Assembly: GCA_946479705.1 (NCBI GenBank)
Contig: CAMLHI010000037.1
Location: 1-12,954 of the forward strand
Direction: 5' to 3'
DNA length: 12,954 nt
DNA from: an uncultured Oxalobacteraceae bacterium
Lineage (GTDB): Bacteria; Pseudomonadota; Gammaproteobacteria; Burkholderiales; Burkholderiaceae
Under the pieces are notes generated by a model. The model saw nothing but the letters and a program-made list of their open reading frames with translations, did no database searches and was not told where the DNA came from. The translations under genes were made by a program, and so were the position numbers. Below are positions 7,654-12,954 of this stretch, piece by piece; the first letter of the stretch is position 1; every line of letters begins with the position of its first letter.

Positions 7654-8505
7654 ATGAGCATTCGTCAGCAGGTCGAAGACGCGCGGTTCTTAGCAGCGCA
7701 TGGCCGCCACCTCGGCGCCCTAACCGTTCTAATGCTGGCGATCGCAGCATCGTCCAGAAAATACTTTCCAAAAGAATCAACTAAATCCATCCATTCGCCG
7801 AAGACCCTTATGGGGCCGGCGGAAGCATTTAAGCTTTTTCTGGGTGGAAGAATTTTGCAAGTTTTGAGCGGAGAAAGGGCGGCGGCTGACGCGGGACGTT
7901 CTGGCATTGAGGTCGAATTTCAAAAAAAATTCCATAGCATGGAAGATGTGCTGTATGAATTTTATAGAAACGGACTAATTCATGAAGCAGAATTTCCGCA
8001 AGGCGTGGAATTTGCACCTGCCGTACTTCAAGGAACAGTAGTCACAATAACAAATCAATCGTTCAACGCTTCCTTCCATGTTTCCAATGATCGTTTGGTT
8101 CTGCAGTATGGATGGATCGAAATTTTGATTTCCGTTGTTGAAGATGCTCGGATAAACGGCGATGAGTTCGGCAAGGAATATTTCGACTTGGTCGAGAAAC
8201 CCGGTGTTGAAGCTAAACCGTTTTCCGATGAAATTATCGCCAAATATGAAACCAGTGAAGGGCGGTTCGATATTTTGAAGCGTGTCGTAACAGTCCTATC
8301 GCCATTAGCAATTGAAGTGTTGAGTGATGATGGGCTATCGTCCCGTTTTGCAGAGCTGATAAGAAGCGGCCGTGTGCATGGCGGAGAAAATTACGGGCTT
8401 TTTCTACACGATTTTACTGATCGTGATGGCGCACTTAAACTAAAAGGGATATTAGTAATACGCGAAATTGCTGCGGCGTACACTCTCGTTCAACTACGCC
8501 GATAA
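7654..8505 (+). CDS. hypothetical protein with HEPN-like RN-x3-H motif, AT-rich
   Basis: A 283-residue soluble protein not recognised by name. The N-terminal half looks helical: DARFLAAHGRHLGALTVL (9-26) then AIAASSRKYFPKE, followed near 94-114 by HSMEDVLYEFYRNGLIHEAEF. R105-N106-x3-H110 fits the R-x4-6-H signature of HEPN RNase-type domains, and the helix-loop-motif arrangement resembles them; this is pattern recognition, not a search result. The C-terminal half has no motif I can name. The start ATG 7654 has AGGG 5 nt upstream. Codon use is clearly AT-richer than its neighbours (many AAA, GAA, TTT and ATT codons), and it sits behind a tRNA, so recent horizontal transfer is likely. No integrase or partner antitoxin is visible. 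The gene ends 14 nt before the stop of the convergent DUF1353 remnant. Confidence 0.85.
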   Translation: MSIRQQVEDARFLAAHGRHLGALTVLMLAIAASSRKYFPKESTKSIHSPKTLMGPAEAFKLFLGGRILQVLSGERAAADAGRSGIEVEFQKKFHSMEDVLYEFYRNGLIHEAEFPQGVEFAPAVLQGTVVTITNQSFNASFHVSNDRLVLQYGWIEILISVVEDARINGDEFGKEYFDLVEKPGVEAKPFSDEIIAKYETSEGRFDILKRVVTVLSPLAIEVLSDDGLSSRFAELIRSGRVHGGENYGLFLHDFTDRDGALKLKGILVIREIAAAYTLVQLRR

Positions 8506-8519
8506 TAAGGTCAGTGCAA

Positions 8520-8862
8520 CTATTTTTGGGTGGTGGTGGCGCTTTCCACTTGGCTTTTTGTATAGTGCGAGCCGCCACCGATTCGAACTCCTGCCCACAT
8601 TCCCCACCTGCGCCACCACGATACGCCTGTTGCCTCCATGGCTTCTCGCAGCACCGCATCGGCCACGGCGCGCGACTCCCTGCCGCTGGTGTAGAGGTAG
8701 TCATGCACCACTGCCGCGCGCGCCGATATTCCCAAAAGCTTCGTACATAATCGGCAGGCGCGGCGTGCTTGCCAGGTCGGTCGGGAACCCTTCCGGCACG
8801 GTGATGACGCGCCCCGCCACCGTCGATTCGAACAGCAGCGGCTTGAACACATATCCGTTCAA
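8520..8862 (-). pseudogene. DUF1353-like (phage-type) gene with one-base frameshift
   Basis: Frame 1, from TTG at 8862, reads LNGYVFKPLLFES, then VITVPEGFPTDLASTPR, and stops at TGA 8703-8701 after 53 codons. Frame 2 continues ARAAVVHDYLYTSGRESR, then ADAVLREAMEATGV, WWRRWGMWAGVRIGGGSHY and stops at TAG 8522-8520. Together they make an uninterrupted DUF1353-type protein (GFPTDLASTPR and VVHDYLY are its hallmarks) if one base is removed from the alternating GC run at about 8713-8725. The restored length is 113 residues, usual for the family. The TTG start overlaps the stop of the upstream SPFH gene (TTGA) and has AAGG 9 nt upstream, so it was made for translational coupling. DUF1353 is mostly known from phages, with unclear function. 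The gene may be a true pseudogene or a sequencing error. Confidence 0.78.
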
Positions 8863-10790
8863 GTCTGCGGACCTTGAACCTTGACCAGCAACTCCTTGGC
8901 TGCCAGCGCCATGAAGGCGTCGACCGCGGAGCCGCCCTGGCCACCAGCCTGGATCGACGGCACCATCGGAATGCGTCCGCGTTCGATTGCCTCGGCGAAG
9001 CGCAGCAAGACGGTTTGCTGGAACTGCAGCTCGGGCCCGCCGTAGGCTGCGACGTTAAGCTCGGTGGCCGCAGCCTGCGCCTGTCCCACTTTCTGGATCT
9101 GGTATGCCTCCGCCTCGGCCAGCGAGCGTTTGGCGTCGGCCGCGCCCGAGGCGCCCTGGCGGGCTTCTTCCGCGGCCTTGATGGCCTTTTGCACGCCCGC
9201 GCTACCGTGATTCTCCGCAATTTTGACCGTCAGTTCCGACTCGGTGATGGAGGTCTGCTGGCTGGCCCGGGCTTCGGCCTCGCGCAGGACGCGCTCTTGC
9301 ACCGCCGCCACTTCCTTGGTCTTGTAGGTTTCCAGCTGCTCGCGCGAGACCTGGCGCTCGCGCAACTGGCGCAGGATCACTTCAATCTGCGTGTCGCCCG
9401 GCTTGGCGCGCGGGGTGCCGATCAGCACTTCGTTCAGGGTCAGGTTGTAGCTTTCGAAGTTGCGGCGCATCTCGGCCTTGGCGCGTTCCTGGATATCCGA
9501 GCGTTCCTGCAGCAGCTCGATCAGCGTCTTGCCCTGGCCGATGTTCTTGAAGTAGGCGGCCACCATCGGGTCGAGCGTCTGCTCGACCAGCTTGCGGATG
9601 TCCCCGAAGCGCTGGATCACCAGCGGTGCCATCTTGTAGTCGATGTTGACCACCACCGACAGCGGCAAGTCCGGCTCGAACGCGTCCTTGGTGATGAGGG
9701 ACACTTCGCTCAGGTGCTTGTCCAGCTCGTGCGAGCCGACCGCGCCCGACTGCCACTTCAGGATGAAATTGGTGGTCGGCACGTCGATCACGCGCTTGGC
9801 GTAAGGATTGAGCGCGTACTTGCCCGGCATCAGGGGCGTGGCCTGGACGCCCTTCTCGTCGCTACTGACCAGTTCGCCATGGCGGTAGGCGTCGCCCGTC
9901 AGGTCGTTGCCGGTCTTGCCGGTGTAAGAGACGACCACGCCGACAAAGCCGACCGCGACCACGGTCTTGTCGACGATCTCGTAGGACGCGAAGCGGGCAT
10001 TGAGGTAATAGGTTCCTTCGACCAGCACCTGCAGCTGGCGGCCCTTGTAGCCACCGGCGTCGATGAACACTTCCGGGTTCTGGTAGTCATGATGGTAGCT
10101 GCTCAGGTCGGCCGGATCGGCGCCGACCACGGGGGCAACGATGGTGCCTTCGGGCAGCGATTGACCTTCGTGGGTGGTGATCACGGCGAGCTTGTCGGCG
10201 CGGATGACCAGTGGCGCGAAGCCGCCCCGGCTGCGCACGTCGTCCAGCGTCTCGGCCAGATTGCCGACGGGCTCGCCAGCGCCGCCGATGTTGGCGTCGC
10301 CGGGCAGGCGCAGCGCGTACACCGCGTCGGCGGTCAGTACAACGAACTGGGTCAGGTTGATGGCGTAGGTGCCTTCGCGCAGGATCTTGCGTTGCAGGCC
10401 TTTCTGGCCGCCGTCGACAAGAAAGGCGCGCACGTCGGTGAAGTCCATGGCGACCTTGTTACAGGCCAGGTTTTGGGTCGTGGCCAGGGCCAGGCCGTCG
10501 CGTGCGAACACATAGGCCAGCGAACCCTGCTGGACCGTCACCAGATCGTGACGGTGTACCCGGTACTGGTAGGGAAAGAAGACGTGGAAACCGCCGCGCA
10601 GCACATCCGGCTGAAATCCGGCTTCGCCGCGCAGGGCGATGAAGCCATGCTGCACGGACCCGTGCAGCGACCATTTTTTCTCCACGATGCCGATCTTCTC
10701 GTTTGGAATATAGACCACGACATTGCTGGTCAGGAAGAAGAGGGCGATGACAATCACAGCGACGAGCGCGCCGATTTCGATGGTATCCAT
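8859..10790 (-). CDS. SPFH/band 7 domain membrane protein, flotillin-like
   Basis: A 643-residue protein. Residues 5-27 form one N-terminal membrane helix followed by VVVYIPNEKIGIVEKKW, the usual entry into an SPFH domain. The middle part carries SPFH-type sequence (VVVNIDYKMAPLVIQRFG, then LIELLQERSDIQERAKAEM). The last quarter is a charged, Ala/Glu-rich coiled coil ending in AEAEAYQIQKVGQAQAAATE, typical of flotillins, plus a short Gly/Pro tail. Such proteins oligomerise on the inner membrane and organise membrane domains or partner enzymes; the partner here is unknown. The start ATG 10788-10790 has a weak GGAA about 8 nt upstream. The stop overlaps the start of the DUF1353-like gene, so the two form an operon. 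No NfeD-type protease gene, the frequent flotillin neighbour, is visible. Confidence 0.92.
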   Translation of the reverse strand: MDTIEIGALVAVIVIALFFLTSNVVVYIPNEKIGIVEKKWSLHGSVQHGFIALRGEAGFQPDVLRGGFHVFFPYQYRVHRHDLVTVQQGSLAYVFARDGLALATTQNLACNKVAMDFTDVRAFLVDGGQKGLQRKILREGTYAINLTQFVVLTADAVYALRLPGDANIGGAGEPVGNLAETLDDVRSRGGFAPLVIRADKLAVITTHEGQSLPEGTIVAPVVGADPADLSSYHHDYQNPEVFIDAGGYKGRQLQVLVEGTYYLNARFASYEIVDKTVVAVGFVGVVVSYTGKTGNDLTGDAYRHGELVSSDEKGVQATPLMPGKYALNPYAKRVIDVPTTNFILKWQSGAVGSHELDKHLSEVSLITKDAFEPDLPLSVVVNIDYKMAPLVIQRFGDIRKLVEQTLDPMVAAYFKNIGQGKTLIELLQERSDIQERAKAEMRRNFESYNLTLNEVLIGTPRAKPGDTQIEVILRQLRERQVSREQLETYKTKEVAAVQERVLREAEARASQQTSITESELTVKIAENHGSAGVQKAIKAAEEARQGASGAADAKRSLAEAEAYQIQKVGQAQAAATELNVAAYGGPELQFQQTVLLRFAEAIERGRIPMVPSIQAGGQGGSAVDAFMALAAKELLVKVQGPQT

Positions 10791-11187
10791 TGCTTGGTTC
10801 CGGTCGACCTACAGCGAACACTGCAGTCGTAAAGTGGGCGCCTCCGCGTGCAGTCGATAGAGGGTTCGGCCATGTCGACCAGCGTATCGGGACCCTCGTA
10901 AAAATGGCGTAAAGACTTGCCTCCGCGCTATAAAGAAGGCGTAAAAACGTGCCGCCGGCTGAACGGTCTCGGCGAATTGATCAGCGCTTCCCGAATTGAC
11001 ATCGAGTTCGATGGGACGCGCCGTTTTTGCCATCGGAATCCATCCGGTGAGAGTGAGTACGGCGCCGAAGATGCGGCTCGACCAGCGCCACGACAGCAAA
11101 TGCGGCGCACGAGCAGTAGCGGGACCAAGGAGCTGAAGCAGGCGCTACGGTCGTGGAACTGTACTCAACAAGGCAAGCCGCGCGCGC
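10791..11187. other. 397-nt gene-free region with clustered CGTAAA motifs
   Basis: No frame here has family resemblance or a convincing ribosome site; short open frames exist on both strands and look like chance products of GC-rich DNA. CGTAAA occurs four times on the plus strand at 10828, 10897, 10908 and 10940. The last three are 11 and 32 bp apart, close to one and three helical turns. On the minus strand they read TTTACG and lie upstream of the SPFH gene, so they could be regulator sites. No clear sigma-70 promoter or terminator was found. Confidence 0.45.
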
Positions 11188-11700
11188 TTATCTGGCCGGG
11201 GCTGGAGCGGGCGTCACGGCGGAGGACGGAACGACGATGACAATCGGGGCTGGCGTGGGTGTCGGTACTTTTGGCACCGCATTGTTCAGAACAAAGGTCA
11301 CGACGGTGATGCCGGCCGCGGCCAGCGCAATGGCGGTGCCGGCCACCCACTTGATGATGGCCGCCGTATTCTTATGCATTTCCGTGCGCAGCTCGGCAAA
11401 CCCCGTGTCCATGCGACTCTGCATCTCGATAGAGCCGGTCTCCATGCGACGCTGCATCTCGATAAAGCCGGTTTCCATGCGACGCTGCATCTCGACAAAG
11501 CCAGTCTCCATGCGATGCTGCATCTCGACAAAACCAATATCCATGCGACGCCGCATCTCGGTAAATCGGGTATCCATGTCGCGCCGGGTCTCCGACAAAC
11601 CGGTCTTCAGCGTGGCATCGAAATCGGCCAGCCGAGCCTCGACCCTGGACTCCGAAGCGTCCAGCTTTGCATCGATTTCGGGCCGCGACATGTCAGTCAT
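11188..11700 (-). CDS. tail-region-anchored coiled-coil protein with 11-residue repeats
   Basis: A 170-residue protein. The N-terminus MSRPEIDAKLDASESRVEAR (from residue 4) resembles small phage- and Burkholderiales-associated coiled-coil proteins. Residues 40-104 are an 11-residue repeat of the type RRMETGFVEMQ in about six copies, a hendecad coiled coil. Residues 115-138 (WVAGTAIALAAAGITVVTFVL) form one membrane helix, followed by a Pro-rich tail (PTPTPAP, TPAPAPAR). The likely topology is a cytoplasmic or periplasmic coil held by a single C-terminal helix; direction cannot be read. Function is not known. Two starts are possible: ATG 11700 (AGGA 10 nt upstream) or ATG 11691. The upstream acetyltransferase gene is on the same strand 85 bp away, so cotranscription is possible. 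Confidence 0.85.
   Translation of the reverse strand: MTDMSRPEIDAKLDASESRVEARLADFDATLKTGLSETRRDMDTRFTEMRRRMDIGFVEMQHRMETGFVEMQRRMETGFIEMQRRMETGSIEMQSRMDTGFAELRTEMHKNTAAIIKWVAGTAIALAAAGITVVTFVLNNAVPKVPTPTPAPIVIVVPSSAVTPAPAPAR
11410..11574 (-). repeat. five 33-bp tandem repeats inside the coiled-coil gene
   Basis: Units start with CATGCGAC-like sequence at 11410, 11443, 11476, 11509 and 11542 (plus strand), with a degenerate sixth at 11575. Each 33-bp unit equals one 11-residue hendecad, so copy changes keep the frame. Units 2 and 3 differ at only a few positions, suggesting recent duplication or gene conversion. Confidence 0.9.
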
Positions 11701-11706
11701 GCCACC

Positions 11707-11735
11707 ATGATCCTGCCGTTCGATTGAGGTGTCAA
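11707..11735 (-). promoter_or_regulatory. possible promoter upstream of the coiled-coil gene
   Basis: On the minus strand a perfect TTGACA (11735-11730) is followed after 17 bp by GATCAT (11712-11707), 4 of 6 to the -10 consensus. Transcription would begin near 11700, at or just before the first ATG, so the message would be leaderless or would start translation at 11691. This awkward geometry lowers confidence. Confidence 0.35.
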
Positions 11736-11785
11736 TCCAGTTCAGCGCCTCGTACGAACTGGCTAAGCCCGGCGTTGCCTCGCGT

Positions 11786-12241
11786 TTATCGCGCCAGGCG
11801 CAAGTCGTAGTTGTAGAACGCCGTATCGCGCTGCCAGCCGTTTCCTTCGTACAGCGCTTGCGCCTTGACGTTGTCGACCGCCGTGCTGAGTGTCAACGTT
11901 GCCGCACCCAAGGTGCGCGCCAGCGTCGCGGAAGCGTCGAGCAGGGCCTTGCCGACGCCCTGGCGGCGCGCGGTTTCGGCGACGAACAGGTCGTTGAGCA
12001 CGTAGATGCGCGTCATCGACAGCGATGAAAAGCTCGGGTACAGCTGGGTGAAGCCGACCGGCTCGCCGTTCGCATGGGCCAGCATCAGGATCGATTCGCC
12101 ATGGTCGAACCGCGCCAGCAGAAAGCGGCGCGCCGCGTTCACATCGCTGGCTCCGCCATAGAACTGGCGGTAACGGTCGAACAGTGGCGCCAGTGCGTCG
12201 AGATCGGCCAGGACGGCCTGGCGAACGGTGATGGTGTGCAT
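11786..12241 (-). CDS. GNAT-family N-acetyltransferase
   Basis: A 151-residue single-domain GNAT. MHTITVRQAVLADLDALAPL opens the fold; VLNDLFVAETARRQGVGKAL (81-100) holds motif A with the acetyl-CoA pyrophosphate loop R92-x-x-G95-x-G97; NVKAQALYEGNGW (124-136) is motif B, with a Tyr in the usual catalytic-acid region. The length is normal for the family. The start at 12241 was chosen for the strong AGGAG site 4-5 nt upstream; the frame is open further to 12334 but without a better site. The substrate cannot be told; the family acetylates amino groups of small molecules or proteins. It is transcribed away from the MFS gene at 12531. Confidence 0.93.
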   Translation of the reverse strand: MHTITVRQAVLADLDALAPLFDRYRQFYGGASDVNAARRFLLARFDHGESILMLAHANGEPVGFTQLYPSFSSLSMTRIYVLNDLFVAETARRQGVGKALLDASATLARTLGAATLTLSTAVDNVKAQALYEGNGWQRDTAFYNYDLRLAR

Positions 12242-12357
12242 ACGTCTCCTTGTCTGGGATGGCTGGCCGGATCGATCAGCCTGCGCGGTTGAGGGCGCGA
12301 TGCGGGCGCGCGGCCCAGTCACACACTTTAACAAAGAACCAAGCTTAACGTTTCATC

Positions 12358-12386
12358 TTGACTTTGAACTATCGCGTGCTTAGAGT
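12358..12386 (+). promoter_or_regulatory. candidate promoter with imperfect dyad for the MFS gene
   Basis: TTGACT at 12358-12363 (5 of 6) and TAGAGT at 12381-12386 (4 of 6) are 17 bp apart. The half-sites ACTTTGAAC (12361-12369) and GCTTAGAGT (12378-12386) form an imperfect dyad (6 of 9 bases) overlapping both boxes, as in regulator-controlled promoters. The distance to the ATG at 12531 implies a leader of about 135 nt. Confidence 0.45.
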
Positions 12387-12530
12387 GGGGCCGGCGATAT
12401 GGACGGCGCCCCTTCGCATCAGGCTAGCCGGCCTGCCGCAACGGGACCACTTCATCCGCGCGATAACCCAGGAGGCAGCTCCAGGGCCTGCGTACGCTTT
12501 GCCAACACTGCCTGCTTGTCCGGATTGTTC

Positions 12531-12954
12531 ATGCTCGTTCCCACGACCGATTCACGCTTGTCGCCATACCGCTGGCTGGTTCTCGCCGCCGCCACGCTGC
12601 TGCAGGCGGCAGCGGCCTTTGTCACCCAGGGGATCGCGGTGCTGGCGGGGTTTCTCCAAAAGGATCTGCACCTGTCGACCACCGAAGTCGGCCTGCTGAT
12701 CGCAGCATCGAGCGTCGCGCCGCTTCTGACCTTGCTCTTCGTCGGCGACCTGCTGGACCGGAAGCCGGAGCGCCACATCATCGGGGCGGGCATTCTCATC
12801 ATGGCCACGGGTCTCGTGGGCGCGGCAGCGGCGCCGTCGTTCCTGGTGCTCTGCGGCGCCTTGTTCGTGATCGGCATGGGGTACAGCACGGTCCAGCCGG
12901 GCGGAAGCAGGTCGGTGTCGCAATGGTTCAAGAGCGAGCAGTTGGGTGTCGCCA
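12531..12954 (+). CDS. MFS transporter, 3' end beyond the window
   Basis: The frame from ATG 12531 is open to the right edge, 141 residues visible. After a short polar start (MLVPTTDSRLSPYR) there are hydrophobic helices: LVLAAATLLQAAAAFV, then after KDLHLSTTEVGLL a second, then the cytoplasmic loop GDLLDRKPERH, which fits MFS motif A (G-x-L-a-D-r-x-G-r-r; the usual second Gly is Pro here). Next come two more helices and the stretch QPGGSRSVSQWFKSEQLGVA, similar to the PGG-x-k-x-x-x-x-WF-x-x-x-x-r-g-x-A segment seen in anion/organic-acid type carriers. The substrate is unknown. The ribosome site is weak (CGGA about 7 nt upstream). This is an inner-membrane secondary carrier, transcribed divergently from the acetyltransferase. 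Confidence 0.88.
   Translation, partial: MLVPTTDSRLSPYRWLVLAAATLLQAAAAFVTQGIAVLAGFLQKDLHLSTTEVGLLIAASSVAPLLTLLFVGDLLDRKPERHIIGAGILIMATGLVGAAAAPSFLVLCGALFVIGMGYSTVQPGGSRSVSQWFKSEQLGVA

Noticed and set aside
8575..8600. A T-arm-like sequence (AGTTCGAATC on the minus strand) suggesting a tRNA fragment or attachment site matching tRNA-Pro.
   Set aside because: The match is only about 10 bases, in inverted orientation, without acceptor or anticodon arms, and it lies within the coding part of the DUF1353-like gene.
7428..8905. A complete integrative element behind tRNA-Pro.
   Set aside because: No integrase, no duplicated tRNA 3' end and no second boundary can be seen; only a single AT-rich gene supports transfer.
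10809..11099. A 96-codon minus-strand frame between the SPFH and coiled-coil genes.
   Set aside because: No recognisable domain, no ribosome site, Arg-rich translation, and competing frames on both strands of equal quality.
1..12954. A CRISPR array, insertion sequence or transposase.
   Set aside because: No spaced direct repeats of CRISPR form, no terminal inverted repeats around a transposase and no transposase motif. The only tandem repeats are the coding 33-bp units at 11410-11574.

Overview
The window is GC-rich chromosomal DNA, and its gene types point to a betaproteobacterium of the Oxalobacteraceae (Massilia, Duganella or Janthinobacterium type). That assignment rests on base composition, on a Pro tRNA with a typical betaproteobacterial sequence, and on a KaiC-like ATPase linked to hybrid histidine kinases. 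It is an inference and was not tested by a search. There is one clear compositional break: a visibly AT-richer gene at 7654-8505, directly behind the tRNA.

Layout, left to right. (1) 1-1868 (+): an LplT-type MFS transporter fused to a PlsC-type acyltransferase, cut by the left edge. (2) 1992-4193 (+): a membrane hybrid histidine kinase with a periplasmic sensor and a C-terminal receiver. (3) 4198-7230 (-): a two-gene operon of a KaiC-like double P-loop ATPase followed, 3 nt later, by a cytoplasmic hybrid kinase. The kinase begins with a degenerate receiver and ends with an intact one. The kinases in (2) and (3) converge with 4 nt between their stop codons. (4) 7401-7632 (+): tRNA-Pro(GGG) with a strong promoter and a palindrome over its -35 box, followed by a 110-nt trailer of three hairpins ending in an intrinsic terminator. 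(5) 7654-8505 (+): an AT-richer hypothetical gene with an RN-x3-H motif resembling HEPN domains. (6) 8520-10790 (-): a 643-residue SPFH/flotillin-like membrane protein whose stop codon overlaps (TTGA) the start of a DUF1353-like gene that is broken by one extra base. (7) 10791-11187: a gene-free stretch with clustered CGTAAA motifs. (8) 11188-11700 (-): a small membrane-anchored coiled-coil protein encoded by 33-bp tandem repeats. (9) 11786-12241 (-): a GNAT acetyltransferase. (10) 12531 to the right edge (+): the N-terminal part of a second MFS transporter, behind a promoter with an imperfect dyad.

The signalling block (1992-7230) is the functional core: two hybrid kinases and a KaiC-like ATPase, without kaiA or kaiB here and without any DNA-binding output domain. 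Signals presumably pass by phosphotransfer or protein contact to partners encoded elsewhere. The best candidates for little-described biology are the KaiC/pseudo-receiver kinase pair, the tRNA-linked HEPN-like gene with its structured trailer, and the SPFH/DUF1353 coupled pair. None of these can be called a new system from sequence alone.
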